From Bacteroidota bacterium (lineage in GTDB: Bacteria; Bacteroidota; Bacteroidia; Bacteroidales; FEN-979): a DNA stretch of 60,213 nucleotides. The stretch spans positions 1 through 60,213 of the forward strand of contig JAPLDO010000078.1 in NCBI GenBank assembly GCA_026391715.1, in the 5' to 3' direction. The notes under the pieces are model-generated. The model had not been told where the DNA came from. It saw only the letters and a list, made by a program, of their open reading frames with translations, and made no database searches. Shown piece by piece: positions 44,245 through 53,517 of the stretch. Made by a program: the position numbers and the translations under genes. Position 1 is the first letter of the stretch. Each line of letters opens with the position of its first letter.

Positions 44245-45990
44245 ATGGAAAAAAGTTGGGAGCTGAAACAGCGAGGGGATTCTGAAATAATCAAACATTT
44301 ATCAGATGTGCTGAATATTGAACCGGCGCTTGCCAATTTGCTGGTACAGCGTGGAATAAATACGTTTGATGAGGCAAAAACTTTTTTCAGGCCTGCCCTT
44401 GATCATCTTTATGATCCATTCCTTATGATGGATATGGACAAAGCCATCAACCGGATTACACGGGCAATTAACGGAAAGGAACGCATTCTCGTTTATGGCG
44501 ATTATGATGTTGACGGCACTTCTGCGGTAGCGCTGGTTTATACATTTCTGAACACTGTTCATGAGGATATAGGTTTTTACATTCCCGACCGTTACGACGA
44601 AGGATACGGAATTTCATTCAAAGGCATTGATTACGCCGCCGAAACCAATGTCAAATTGATAATTGCGCTTGATTGCGGTATAAAATCGGTTGAAAAAGTT
44701 GCTTATGCCACAACCAAAGGCATTGATTTCATAATTTGCGACCACCACCGTCCTGGCGCTGAATTACCCGCCGCCGTTGCAGTCCTTGATCCTAAACGCA
44801 ACGATTGTCCCTATCCATACAAGGAATTATCGGGTTGCGGTATAGGTTTTAAACTCATCCAGGCTTATGCGAGGATAACCAATATCCATTTTGACCGACT
44901 TATTAAATATCTCGATCTGGTTGCAATAAGTATAGCCAGTGATATTGTTGACATCACCGGCGAAAACCGGATACTGGCTTATTATGGTTTGAAACTGATC
45001 AACTCCAAACCAAGACCTGGACTGGAGGCGTTGCTTGCGTTTTCGGCTATACGAAAAAACGATGAAATTATTGGCGGATGTGTGTTCAATCGTGAGCTCA
45101 CCGTTTCCGATCTGGTTTTTCTGATTGGTCCCCGTATAAATGCCGCTGGAAGAATCGAAAGTGGAATTAATTCAGTAAAGTTACTGATTTCAAATAGTTA
45201 TGAGGAAGCCAAACGAGTTGCTGAACAGATAAATGATTACAATACCGAACGTAAAACACTCGATACATCTGCCACGCAACAGGCTCTTGGCATGATTGCT
45301 AACGACGCTAAACTGAGGTCGGCGCGGTCAACAGTCATTTATCATCCCGACTGGCACAAAGGGGTAATCGGAATTGTTGCATCAAGGTTAACCGAAACTT
45401 ATTACCGTCCAACAATTGTGCTTACGCTTTCAAATGGATTGATAACCGGTTCAGCCCGCAGCGTAAGAGATTTTGATATTTATGAAGCCATAGATTCATG
45501 TAGCGATCTGCTTGAGCATTTTGGAGGGCATAAGTTTGCGGCAGGACTTTCGCTGTTACCCGAAAATCTGGTCAGTTTCTGCGACCGGTTTGAAGCGGCA
45601 GTGCAGGAACGCCTTCAAGGTATTGAACTGTTGCCCATCGTTGATGTTGACGCTCTGTTGCCTCTGAATGTGATCAACACCAGGTTTTACAATGTTTTAA
45701 AGCAATTTGCCCCGTTTGGTCCTGGAAATATGGCGCCGCTCTTTGTCACCAATGGGGTTATTGATGCCGGTGGCTCGCGTGTGGTTGGAAAAAATCATTT
45801 GAAACTTTCTGTAGTACACCCGGATGTGGCTGGAGGTCCTTTATCGGCTATCGCATTCCAGCAGGGAGAACATTTTGGCTTGATTGATAAACAAATACCA
45901 TTCAACATCTGTTACCATATCGAGGAAAATGAGTGGAACGGATCGGTGAACCTTCAATTGAATATCAAGGATATCAGATTTTCCGGTTAA
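44245..45990 (+). CDS. recJ: Single-stranded-DNA-specific exonuclease RecJ
   Basis: RecJ degrades single-stranded DNA 5' to 3' in recombination and repair. The 581-residue protein has the DHH phosphoesterase motifs YGDYDVDGTSAVAL (near 84) and CDHHRPG (near 162), the later GPRINAAGRIESG and DWHKGVIGIVASRL blocks of the DHHA1 region, and GGHKFAAGLS. I choose the ATG at 44245; a TTG at 44218 would add nine residues with no family support. It ends in a shared TTAA with the convergent pfkA. Confidence 0.93.
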   Translation: MEKSWELKQRGDSEIIKHLSDVLNIEPALANLLVQRGINTFDEAKTFFRPALDHLYDPFLMMDMDKAINRITRAINGKERILVYGDYDVDGTSAVALVYTFLNTVHEDIGFYIPDRYDEGYGISFKGIDYAAETNVKLIIALDCGIKSVEKVAYATTKGIDFIICDHHRPGAELPAAVAVLDPKRNDCPYPYKELSGCGIGFKLIQAYARITNIHFDRLIKYLDLVAISIASDIVDITGENRILAYYGLKLINSKPRPGLEALLAFSAIRKNDEIIGGCVFNRELTVSDLVFLIGPRINAAGRIESGINSVKLLISNSYEEAKRVAEQINDYNTERKTLDTSATQQALGMIANDAKLRSARSTVIYHPDWHKGVIGIVASRLTETYYRPTIVLTLSNGLITGSARSVRDFDIYEAIDSCSDLLEHFGGHKFAAGLSLLPENLVSFCDRFEAAVQERLQGIELLPIVDVDALLPLNVINTRFYNVLKQFAPFGPGNMAPLFVTNGVIDAGGSRVVGKNHLKLSVVHPDVAGGPLSAIAFQQGEHFGLIDKQIPFNICYHIEENEWNGSVNLQLNIKDIRFSG

Positions 45991-47009
45991 CGTCCTTCAA
46001 GTCCAAAACATATATCCATCTTTCTTGCTTTTTCAATCAACGTATGATCCTGGGGAACAAGCCTGAGCTTACCTCCAACTTCGGCAAGAGAAACAGAAGT
46101 AATAGAATCTCCCTTTAGAGACACCATTTCTCCGAACTTTTTCCTGGCAATTAATTCAACGGCAAAAGCGCCATACCTTGTTGCCAATACGCGATCCATA
46201 GGCGAAGGACTGCCTCCCCGCTGAATGTAACCGAGAATCGTTTCCCTTGTTTCCAATCCGGTGAGTTCTTTAATGCTGGCGCCAACAAAACTGGCAGCCG
46301 ACTCTCCTCGCGGAGTTTGTATTCCTTCGGCAACAACAACAATGGAATATGGTTTTTTATTGACAGCCCTTTTTTTAAGGCAGCGTGCAACAATATTAAT
46401 GTCGAAATTGATCTCAGGGATCAGAATCACATCGCCTCCACTTGCCATTCCTGAGTATAGCGCGAGCCAGCCGGCATGATGACCCATAACCTCAATAACC
46501 ATAATCCGTTTGTGGCTGTTGGCGGTGGTATGAAGCCGGTCAATGGCTTCAGTGGCAATCCATAAGGCAGAATCAAACCCAAAGGTTACGTCGGTTCCCC
46601 ACACGTCATTATCAATGGTTTTGGGAATTCCGATAACATTAAGTCCCGCTTCGGAAAGCTGAGCCGCAGTGCGTTGAGTGCCGTTGCCGCCAATACAAAC
46701 AAGGGCGTCGAGTCCCAGTTCCTGGTAGTGTTTTTTAATGAGTTTTGGTTTATCAATGGCATTGAAGGCGCTGCTTTTCTTGAAAGGGTTCTCCCTCGAT
46801 GTTCCAAGAATAGTGCCTCCGAGAGTAAGGATACCTGAGAGTGTATTTTCATCGAGTGGAACATACTCCTCATTGATGAGTCCAAGAAATCCCGATGAAA
46901 TCCCGATAACCTCCATGCCATATTCAAGGATTGCAGTTTTTCCTACTCCCCTGATGGCTGCATTTATACCGGGACAATCGCCGCCGGCTGTTAAAATACC
47001 GATTCGCAT
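45987..47009 (-). CDS. pfkA: 6-phosphofructokinase
   Basis: This glycolytic enzyme phosphorylates fructose 6-phosphate. The 340-residue protein has GILTAGGDCPGINAAIRG at the N-terminus, CIGGNGTQRTA near 101-112, GIPKTIDNDVWGTD near 126-139 and MGHHAGWLAL near 173. The residue pair that separates phosphate donors is Gly (in GGNG) plus Lys (in PKTIDND), the pattern of ATP-using group III enzymes; pyrophosphate enzymes have Asp at the first site. The usual acidic residue before that Gly (GGDG or GGEG) is Asn here, which is odd. It is convergent with recJ; its stop overlaps recJ's stop as TTAA. Confidence 0.9.
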   Translation of the reverse strand: MRIGILTAGGDCPGINAAIRGVGKTAILEYGMEVIGISSGFLGLINEEYVPLDENTLSGILTLGGTILGTSRENPFKKSSAFNAIDKPKLIKKHYQELGLDALVCIGGNGTQRTAAQLSEAGLNVIGIPKTIDNDVWGTDVTFGFDSALWIATEAIDRLHTTANSHKRIMVIEVMGHHAGWLALYSGMASGGDVILIPEINFDINIVARCLKKRAVNKKPYSIVVVAEGIQTPRGESAASFVGASIKELTGLETRETILGYIQRGGSPSPMDRVLATRYGAFAVELIARKKFGEMVSLKGDSITSVSLAEVGGKLRLVPQDHTLIEKARKMDICFGLEGR

Positions 47010-47015
47010 AGCTGA

Positions 47016-47915
47016 CTATTTCAGTTCAAATGAACCCGTTCCGATTTCAGAATCATCGGTAAAAACGGTAACGATATACCTGCCTTTCATGGCGGGGCTT
47101 TCCTTGTCTTTCTTAGTCCAGTTAACACAAACGCTCATAGCCTTTCCCTGGTAATCAATATCTTCGCGAAGGGAAAACGGAATTGTTTGTCCGTTGAAAG
47201 TAAAAGTATCATATTTGCTTTTAATCACAACAACCTTGTCGGGACGCTGAATACGGATGTAAATGCTCTTTTTTGCCGGAGCGACAAGCGGATTTTCCCC
47301 GATTGTAAAACAAATCCTAAGCCGGTCGGTACGCGTAGCTTTATCGGTAACGATCTCCTTCGCTCCGCCTGATTTCAATTTAAAAGGGGTAACTGTAACG
47401 TTGTAGGCTTTTATAAATGCAGCCTGATTCATCTTTTCCTTTAGTTCTTCCTTGTCCTTCATCAGGTTCTGGTTCCGGTTCTGCTCTGTTTTTACAACCT
47501 GTCGTATCCGGTCGTTCTCGTTCGTTAATTCTCTGTTTATCGTGTATAACGAATCCATCTGATGAACATATCCCTGGGCAACTTTCTGAAGCATCGCAAA
47601 TTTTTTGCGAATCTTGTTATATTCCCATTCCGTATTAAGCAACTTTTGGATTTCGAGAGCATTTTGCTGAATGATGCTATCCTTTGAACTGAGCGAGTCG
47701 GAAAGAGCCCCAAACGAAACCTTGATTTTGTTGTGCTCAGTCATTAGCGAATCAAGATCGCGTTGCAATTCGGTTTTCTCAACTTCCTTGGCGTTAACCA
47801 GTTTCATGAGTTGTGAACGCTGAATGAAAAGCCAGAAAAGCAATACAATGATTAAAATTCCAAGAATGGCAAGAATAATGATATATTTCCGGTTGGATGA
47901 ACTCTTTTCTTCCAT
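47016..47915 (-). CDS. Membrane-anchored coiled-coil protein
   Basis: The 299-residue protein has one N-terminal membrane helix (about 9-31, KYIIILAILGILIIVLLFWL), a coiled coil from about 38 to 155 (heptads such as EKTELQRDLDSLMTEHNKIK and ENDRIRQVVKTEQNRNQNL) and a C-terminal beta domain (190-299). This architecture is frequent in Bacteroidota next to cell-envelope genes, but I know of no proven function. It lies only six bases upstream of pfkA on the same strand, so the two are probably co-transcribed. Confidence 0.75.
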   Translation of the reverse strand: MEEKSSSNRKYIIILAILGILIIVLLFWLFIQRSQLMKLVNAKEVEKTELQRDLDSLMTEHNKIKVSFGALSDSLSSKDSIIQQNALEIQKLLNTEWEYNKIRKKFAMLQKVAQGYVHQMDSLYTINRELTNENDRIRQVVKTEQNRNQNLMKDKEELKEKMNQAAFIKAYNVTVTPFKLKSGGAKEIVTDKATRTDRLRICFTIGENPLVAPAKKSIYIRIQRPDKVVVIKSKYDTFTFNGQTIPFSLREDIDYQGKAMSVCVNWTKKDKESPAMKGRYIVTVFTDDSEIGTGSFELK

Positions 47916-47935
47916 GATGATGGATATTTCTTATT

Positions 47936-49612
47936 TTAATGACCGGCAGGTCCGATTTGTTTGACTGTCTCGCCGTGCTGTTTCACGATCTCTTTCAGCC
48001 ACCACTGAGGATAACCCGGCTGTGAAGGCATTACAGGCTGGTTATAAGGATTCCGCTCAAATTTGCCATCCTTCTCCTTTTTTACATTGCCATCCATATA
48101 TTTCACAAAAAGGTACTGAAAAAGTTCCTGCCAGCGTTTTACTGTTGCCTGACCGGTTTTAACAGAGTAATCGGTGAGGAATTTGATTGCAGAAGCTTTA
48201 TCTTTCTTGTAAAGTTCAGCCGCTTTCTTGTCAATGTCGGCAACCTCTGCCACATATTTCTTTTCAAGTCCCTGTTGAACCGGCTGAATATCTTTAATCA
48301 TGTAATCATATTTTGTATATGCCCAGTTTGAAACCATGCTGAACGCCCAGAATGCAGAAGTTGGCGAGAAGGTTAGCAAATCGCCGTTTCCGACCTTATA
48401 GGCGTCGGGAACTTTTGTCATGCCACAATACATAGGTGAATAAACCATAGTGTAAGTATCGTCAACCCCAAACCAAAATATTCCGCCAATAGGATTTGGC
48501 AGCCAATTACGCGACTGGGCAACAAAAACGAAACCGGTTTGCTGTGTCGACGTGGCGCGTTCATGAATATAAGGAACGCTATCAACCTTCCAGGTCATTG
48601 GGCGCCAACGGTAAGGAGCGGCAAAAGGACCTCCGCCGATGTCGTTGTTCATATCCATTTTTGTGCCTTCATAGTGGTCGCGCATCAAGTTCATTACATC
48701 GTTAACGCTGATTTTTTTATCAGGCTTGATCCACAATGGCATCCGGTTAGAAACATATCCCCATTTGCCTTTGACGAGGTTTCCCATGGCATAGTCCTGA
48801 TATTGTCCCATATTGGCATTAACCCTGTTGAACATTGCCCAAACGCGGGCTTCGCAGGCGCGGGCTCCGCTGAAATCGAGGGGAGCGTAGGTATCAGAAA
48901 AACTAAATTCTTTGTCTTCACCGGTAAACCATCCCATTTTTCGGGCGAAGGAGATCGCGTCGGGAGAATAAATGCAATTTTCGGGATCATTCAGCGGAAA
49001 CTGTGTGATGCGCGGATGGTTGGCATGACCGCTCACATATCCGTCGGGAATTCGCATTGCAACCCAAACGGCGCCTTTTTCAACTTTTCCTTTGCCGATC
49101 AGTTCGAGAATCCATGCTTCGTTTGCGTCGGAAATGGAGAAAGACTCACCACTGCTGGCATATCCATAAGTTGCAACAAATTCACCGAACATGCGAATGG
49201 CATCACGGGCAGACTTCGCGCGCTGGAGGGTAATGTATATCAGACTACCGTAATCCATGATGGCGCCCGGTTGTTCGCTAAGTTCTTCACGCCCTCCAAA
49301 AGTGGTTTCACCAATGGCAACCTGGTTTTCGTTCATATTGCCAACAACATTGTATGTATGCTTAACCTGAGGTATTTTTCCAAGTGGTTTATAAGTATCC
49401 CATTCAACTACATCAAGCATGGCGCCGGCAGGCCAGTCGCGTGCAGGCCAATGATACAGGTCGCCATACAGGGTATGGGAATCGGCTGAATAGGTGATCA
49501 TCACCGAACCGTCGGTAGTGGAACCTTTGGTAAAAATAAAGTTCGTACAAGCCATTGAAGTTGAGCCGAAGCCCGCCACCGCCAGCAAAAAGCAAATCAG
49601 ATTTTTTCGCAT
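47936..49612 (-). CDS. Secreted C69-family dipeptidase
   Basis: The 558-residue protein is an N-terminal-nucleophile hydrolase of the C69/U34 dipeptidase family. The signal peptide (1-21, ending TSMA) is cleaved just before Cys22, which becomes the catalytic N-terminal residue of CTNFIFTKGSTTDGS. Further landmarks are EWDTYKPLGKIPQVKHTYNV, MNENQVAIGETTFGGRE, GESFSISDANEAWILELIGKGK and VWVAMRIPDGYVSGHANHPR (shown here only as short blocks). It should work in the periplasm on short peptides. It lies upstream of the coiled-coil gene on the same strand (20-base gap). Confidence 0.92.
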   Translation of the reverse strand: MRKNLICFLLAVAGFGSTSMACTNFIFTKGSTTDGSVMITYSADSHTLYGDLYHWPARDWPAGAMLDVVEWDTYKPLGKIPQVKHTYNVVGNMNENQVAIGETTFGGREELSEQPGAIMDYGSLIYITLQRAKSARDAIRMFGEFVATYGYASSGESFSISDANEAWILELIGKGKVEKGAVWVAMRIPDGYVSGHANHPRITQFPLNDPENCIYSPDAISFARKMGWFTGEDKEFSFSDTYAPLDFSGARACEARVWAMFNRVNANMGQYQDYAMGNLVKGKWGYVSNRMPLWIKPDKKISVNDVMNLMRDHYEGTKMDMNNDIGGGPFAAPYRWRPMTWKVDSVPYIHERATSTQQTGFVFVAQSRNWLPNPIGGIFWFGVDDTYTMVYSPMYCGMTKVPDAYKVGNGDLLTFSPTSAFWAFSMVSNWAYTKYDYMIKDIQPVQQGLEKKYVAEVADIDKKAAELYKKDKASAIKFLTDYSVKTGQATVKRWQELFQYLFVKYMDGNVKKEKDGKFERNPYNQPVMPSQPGYPQWWLKEIVKQHGETVKQIGPAGH

Positions 49613-49739
49613 AAATTTTTGAAGTTTGAGTTTTTCCTTTGATTTTTATTAAATTTCGCTATTTCGCCACCTTGCGACTTTACTAATTTATAATCGTCAA
49701 AACTACAAAAAAAACTCATAGTGATCAGGGTAAAAGCAT

Positions 49740-49747
49740 TAATTTTG
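49740..49747 (+). promoter_or_regulatory. Bacteroidota-type -7 box (TAATTTTG)
   Basis: An exact TAnnTTTG match 22 bases before the ATG at 49770. It probably drives the two barrel-protein genes. Confidence 0.45.
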
Positions 49748-49769
49748 TCCATCCAACACTTACCGGAAG

Positions 49770-50540
49770 ATGAAAAAAGCAACCTTACTTATCATTATTC
49801 TTTCCTTTGGTTCGGGCTTGTTTGCACAGCCTCAGTCCGACAGTGTGAGGGTTAAGAAATTCCGTAACATGGGATTGGAATTTTCAGCCGGCTATTCAAT
49901 GATTATGGGCAGCTATGCGGCATTGGATAAATCAAACACAAAAGCCGGATATGCAGCAAATGGCTGGCTGGTTCAACTAACTTACCATTGGCTGGGACCA
50001 AAGGATTTTGGCTTCGCTATTCAATACACATTCCAGAATAACCCTCTGGCTGATTCGGCGAAGTCAATAAGACCCGACGGGTGGTCGTCAGGTTCATTAG
50101 GTCCAGGCTCATGGTCGAATCATTACCTGTTGGTTGGTCCGGTTTTCATTAAAACTTTTAATAAAGTATTTATTGATGCAAAGATTTTGGGAGGCATTAT
50201 TGTTTCATCAAGCGCAAACTTTACCACTCCCGATCCTACAGATACTTCGGGGATGAAAAAGGATATTAATCTGGGAACAGGATTCGGGTATGGGATTTCA
50301 GCAGGTATCGGCTACGCTTTTTCTTCTCATCTGGCGTTAAAGTTTAGCGCTAATTTTATGGGTGGCTGGCCCACGAAAAACCGGCAGTATTATGCTCAAT
50401 TTTTGTTTTATAAAGAATATAGAGACCCGGTAACCGGTCTTATTGTTATCGAACCAGTTTATTCGGCGCCGGTTACTTATGAAATAAAGAAGTTGGTTGG
50501 TACGTTCAATATCACTCTTGGTCTGGTTTACAGATTTTAA
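49770..50540 (+). CDS. Outer-membrane beta-barrel protein
   Basis: The 256-residue protein has a signal peptide (1-20, ending GLFAQP) and then repeated amphipathic beta strands ending in aromatic residues (LEFSAGYSMIMGSY, WLVQLTYHWLG, FGFAIQYTFQN, GYGISAGIGYAFS, TFNITLGLVYRF). The terminal Phe is the usual barrel-assembly signal. No ligand-specific motif is visible. The next barrel gene starts 19 bases after its stop, so they form an operon. Confidence 0.8.
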   Translation: MKKATLLIIILSFGSGLFAQPQSDSVRVKKFRNMGLEFSAGYSMIMGSYAALDKSNTKAGYAANGWLVQLTYHWLGPKDFGFAIQYTFQNNPLADSAKSIRPDGWSSGSLGPGSWSNHYLLVGPVFIKTFNKVFIDAKILGGIIVSSSANFTTPDPTDTSGMKKDINLGTGFGYGISAGIGYAFSSHLALKFSANFMGGWPTKNRQYYAQFLFYKEYRDPVTGLIVIEPVYSAPVTYEIKKLVGTFNITLGLVYRF

Positions 50541-50559
50541 ACTCAACCATCTTTCGGGT

Positions 50560-51321
50560 ATGCAAAAGAAATTACTTCTAGTTTTAACAACAGTTTCTCT
50601 CATCGTTTCCACGGCAATTTGTCAGGTCAATATTCACGATTCGGCTATTTTCACGCCACTTATTTATGCAACTTACGGATATCAGTTTCCTGGAGGGGAC
50701 CTGGCTTTGCAATTCGGCAGCAATTCGAGCATTGGCGGTGGTATTTTATTTAAAACAAGACATAACTGGATTTTTGGCGCCGAAGGAAATTTCATGTTCG
50801 GACAATCGGTAAAAAACAGCGACGATCTCCTAAAGGTAATCTCAACCAGCGATGGTTTCATTATTGACGCCAATGGTTATTACGCCGACGTTATTTATTA
50901 TGAACGCGGCTATAATTTCTTTGCAAAATTTGGCAAGGTCATCCCGCTGCTTTCCCCTAATCCCAATTCAGGCTTTACTCTTCTTGCCGGGGCAGGTTAT
51001 ATTCAGGATAAAATCCGAATTCACAACCCCGGAAATACCGCGCCTCAACTACTCGGAGATTACAAAAATGGTTACGACCGATTGAATGGCGGCATCGCCG
51101 TTACCGGATATCTTGGCTATATGTACCTCAGCAATACCAGGTTGCTAAACTTCTCAGTTGGTTTTGAATTCATGCAGGCATGGACAAAACCTTACCGTGA
51201 CCGCGATTTCGACACCGGAAAACAGGATACGCGGAAACTAAGCAGTCAGTTTTACACCATAAAGGTTTCATGGATTATACCGCTTTACAGACGGTCGCCA
51301 AAGGAGTTTTATTTGTATTAA
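50560..51321 (+). CDS. Outer-membrane beta-barrel protein
   Basis: The product is 253 residues from the ATG at 50560, which starts a proper signal peptide (MQKKLLLVLTTVSLIVS, cleavage near TAICQ); the longer frame from TTG at 50497 overlaps the previous gene and spoils the signal. Barrel-like strands include GYQFPGGDLALQFGSNSSIG, NWIFGAEGNFMFGQ, NFFAKFGKVIPLL, FTLLAGAGYIQDK and YTIKVSWIIPLYRRSP. It resembles PorT-type or opacity-type small barrels only in general shape. The stop is immediately followed by an AGCTGGTAAG-type repeat. Confidence 0.78.
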   Translation: MQKKLLLVLTTVSLIVSTAICQVNIHDSAIFTPLIYATYGYQFPGGDLALQFGSNSSIGGGILFKTRHNWIFGAEGNFMFGQSVKNSDDLLKVISTSDGFIIDANGYYADVIYYERGYNFFAKFGKVIPLLSPNPNSGFTLLAGAGYIQDKIRIHNPGNTAPQLLGDYKNGYDRLNGGIAVTGYLGYMYLSNTRLLNFSVGFEFMQAWTKPYRDRDFDTGKQDTRKLSSQFYTIKVSWIIPLYRRSPKEFYLY

Positions 51322-51350
51322 GCTGGTAAGTTGACAAGCTGACAAGCTCG
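51321..51350 (+). repeat. AGCTGGTAAG/GACAAGCT short repeat cluster
   Basis: It contains AGCTGGTAAGTTGA followed by GACAAGCT copies. The first 14 bases recur exactly at 54907-54920, and the core GCTGGTAA recurs in tandem at 52661-52686. Confidence 0.7.
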
Positions 51351-51425
51351 GTAAAGGCTTGATTATGGTTGCCGGGTTACAATTTAAATCGAGCGTGCCG
51401 GTGGCGCGTAATTCAGAGAGATAAA

Positions 51426-52685
51426 ATGCGGTTTGTATATTCAACATTTATATATGGTTATGGGTGTTTTCTCAGGTTTGCTGCGCTATTCAATTCTAAA
51501 GCGAGGCAATGGGTGGATGGCCGCCGCAAATTATTCGGACGGCTCGAAACAGCGTTGAGAGAGATTGACCGCAAACAAAACCATATCATCTGGTTTCATG
51601 TATCGTCGTTGGGCGAATTCGAACAGGGCAGACCGGTAATTGAGGCTTTCAGAAAACGTTTTCCGGAAAAAAAAATCCTTTTGACTTTTTTCTCACCATC
51701 CGGATTTGAGGTGCGCAAAAATTATGATCAAGCCGATTTCGTTTTTTATTTGCCGCTTGATACACCCGGAAATGCGCGGAAGTTTATAAAGATTGTCCAG
51801 CCGGAAATGGTGTTTTTTGTGAAATATGATTTTTGGTTCAACTACATGAAAACTATTCACGATCAACATATTCCACTTTATTTTATTTCTGCATTGTTTC
51901 GGAAAAACCAGCATTTTTTCAGTTGGTACGGGGCATGGTCGCGAAGGCGTCTTTGCTATGTTAACCATTTTTTTGTCCAGAACGTGGAATCTGAAAGTTT
52001 GCTTAGGTCTATTGGCATTAATGAAGTAACGGCAACCGGCGACACCCGTTTTGATCGAGTATTTGCCATTGCCGCACAATCAAAACCGATTCCGCTTATA
52101 GAAAAGTTTTGCGCCGGGAAACAGGTTTTTATCGCCGGCAGCAGTTGGGAACCCGATGAAAAGGTATTTGTTCCGCTGACCCGGCTTCGGGAACTAAATC
52201 TGAAATACATCATCGCGCCTCACGATACCAGTCCCGGTCGAATCAGGGAAATCCGTGACCGGATAAATCAGCAGTCGCTTTGTTTTTCTGATCTGAATGA
52301 TGAAAATGCCAACCTTGCAGATATTTTGATCATTGATTCTGTGGGAATACTATCGCAATTGTACCGGTATGCAACAATCGCTTTCATCGGCGGTGGATTT
52401 GCAGGAGGCATTCACAACATCCAGGAACCTGTTACTTTTGGCGTTCCGGTTTTTTTCGGACCAAACTATAATAAATTCAGAGAGGCGCGGGATCTTGTAT
52501 CGTTGGGAGGCGCTTTTTGCGTTACATCTTCCGGCGATCTGATAAAAAAAGTTTCGGAAATCATCGGAAATTATCAGGAATACAACCGTATATCAGCCAT
52601 CTGTCGGAATTACGTGGAGGAAAACAGAGGGGCGACGGAAAAAATTGTGAAATATATAGAAGCTGGTAAGCTGGTAAGCTGGTAA
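51426..52685 (+). CDS. waaA: 3-deoxy-D-manno-octulosonic acid (Kdo) transferase
   Basis: WaaA/KdtA attaches Kdo to lipid A precursor at the inner membrane. From the ATG at 51426 the protein is 419 residues, with an N-terminal hydrophobic segment (FIYGYGCFLRFAALF), the family blocks WFHVSSLGEFEQGRPVIE and LTFFSPSGFEVRKNY, and the GT-B C-terminal half (FIAGSSWEPDEKVF, YIIAPHDTSPGRIRE, AFIGGGFAGGIHNIQEP). An earlier start at 51369 lacks support. The last seven codons (AGKLVSW) and the TAA stop are encoded by a GCTGGTAA tandem repeat, so the native C-terminus has been replaced or extended by the repeat. Confidence 0.92.
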   Translation: MRFVYSTFIYGYGCFLRFAALFNSKARQWVDGRRKLFGRLETALREIDRKQNHIIWFHVSSLGEFEQGRPVIEAFRKRFPEKKILLTFFSPSGFEVRKNYDQADFVFYLPLDTPGNARKFIKIVQPEMVFFVKYDFWFNYMKTIHDQHIPLYFISALFRKNQHFFSWYGAWSRRRLCYVNHFFVQNVESESLLRSIGINEVTATGDTRFDRVFAIAAQSKPIPLIEKFCAGKQVFIAGSSWEPDEKVFVPLTRLRELNLKYIIAPHDTSPGRIREIRDRINQQSLCFSDLNDENANLADILIIDSVGILSQLYRYATIAFIGGGFAGGIHNIQEPVTFGVPVFFGPNYNKFREARDLVSLGGAFCVTSSGDLIKKVSEIIGNYQEYNRISAICRNYVEENRGATEKIVKYIEAGKLVSW

Positions 52686-52686
52686 G
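52661..52686 (+). repeat. Tandem GCTGGTAA repeat (about three copies) at the waaA end
   Basis: The 8-bp unit is repeated three times and overlaps the last codons and stop of waaA. As 8 is not a multiple of 3, a change in copy number would alter the C-terminus. Confidence 0.85.
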
Positions 52687-52723
52687 TCCCTCGTCCCTCG
52701 TAATCAACAACGTTATTAAACTT

Positions 52724-52757
52724 TTTGTTACGGTTTCAGGAAAAGTTCATACTTTTG
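52724..52757 (+). promoter_or_regulatory. Bacteroidota promoter (TTTG / TACTTTTG)
   Basis: -33 TTTG at 52724-52727 and -7 TACTTTTG at 52750-52757, 22 bases apart, with the ATG 35 bases downstream. It is the best complete promoter in the window. Confidence 0.6.
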
Positions 52758-52791
52758 AAAGGATAAAGATTTAACCTAAAAACCAAATATT

Positions 52792-53442
52792 ATGAAAAAA
52801 TCTATGCTTGTTCCGGGAGCGCTGCTAATCCTGGGCGCTTTTATGTTTACTTCTTGCGGATCTTCAATTAATCTTACCTCCTGGACCAATCCAAAGGAAA
52901 AGGAAAAGATCGGGAATGTAGTGATTTGGGCAATGTTTGATAAACTTGAGTACCAGAAACCAGTTGAGCAATATGCAACAGCATATTTCAACAACAAGGG
53001 TTTCAAAGCCATGGAATCACTTAAATTCCTTACTCCGGGGAAGAAATATCAATTGAATGACCTGGAAAAGAAATTCGATAGCCTCGGCGTTGATGGAATC
53101 CTCGTTATCACCTACAAAAGCACTGATAAGTCAGAGTCTTATGTGCCGCAAACTACAATGGTATATCCAGATTACTATTACAACTATTACAATTATTACA
53201 ACTGGGGATATCCAATGTACGGCTATGGGGCAAACGTAGTTACTTCCGGTGGTTATTGGTCAACAACTTCCACTGTTAACCTCCATGCCAACCTCTATGC
53301 GAATTCGAATAACGATTTGATTTGGACTGCTGAGATTTCCATTACAGATCCCGAATACATTGACGAGGTTACTACCCGTGTTGCAGCAGAGATGTTAGCC
53401 GACTGGCAGAAGAATAATTTGCTGAAAGTACCTTTGAAATAA
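52792..53442 (+). CDS. Lipoprotein, DUF4136-like
   Basis: The 216-residue protein has a lipoprotein signal peptide with lipobox ending FTSC (Cys22) followed by Gly-Ser-Ser. Strands such as VVIWAMFDKLEYQKPVEQYA and DGILVITYKSTDKSESYVPQ suggest a DUF4136-type fold. Residues 124-146 are a Tyr/Asn-rich stretch. Cellular role unknown; it should be anchored in the outer or inner membrane. It has its own promoter and a terminator follows. Confidence 0.75.
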   Translation: MKKSMLVPGALLILGAFMFTSCGSSINLTSWTNPKEKEKIGNVVIWAMFDKLEYQKPVEQYATAYFNNKGFKAMESLKFLTPGKKYQLNDLEKKFDSLGVDGILVITYKSTDKSESYVPQTTMVYPDYYYNYYNYYNWGYPMYGYGANVVTSGGYWSTTSTVNLHANLYANSNNDLIWTAEISITDPEYIDEVTTRVAAEMLADWQKNNLLKVPLK

Positions 53443-53470
53443 TAATATTCGGGTATCGCATTGTGAATTG

Positions 53471-53493
53471 CCCAGTGCATCGCGCTGGGTTTA
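53471..53493 (+). terminator. Probable intrinsic terminator
   Basis: An 8-bp stem (CCCAGTGC at 53471-53478 with GCGCTGGG at 53482-53489, one G-U) and a 3-base loop lie between the convergent lipoprotein and gatD genes. The T run is short (TTT). Confidence 0.5.
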
Positions 53494-53517
53494 AAACCAC
53501 CTTGCCACCTTGCTATT

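Noticed and set aside
48539-49489. Long plus-strand ORF (316 residues)
   Set aside because: It is antisense to a well-supported C69 dipeptidase with signal peptide and catalytic Cys; it has no recognisable domain.
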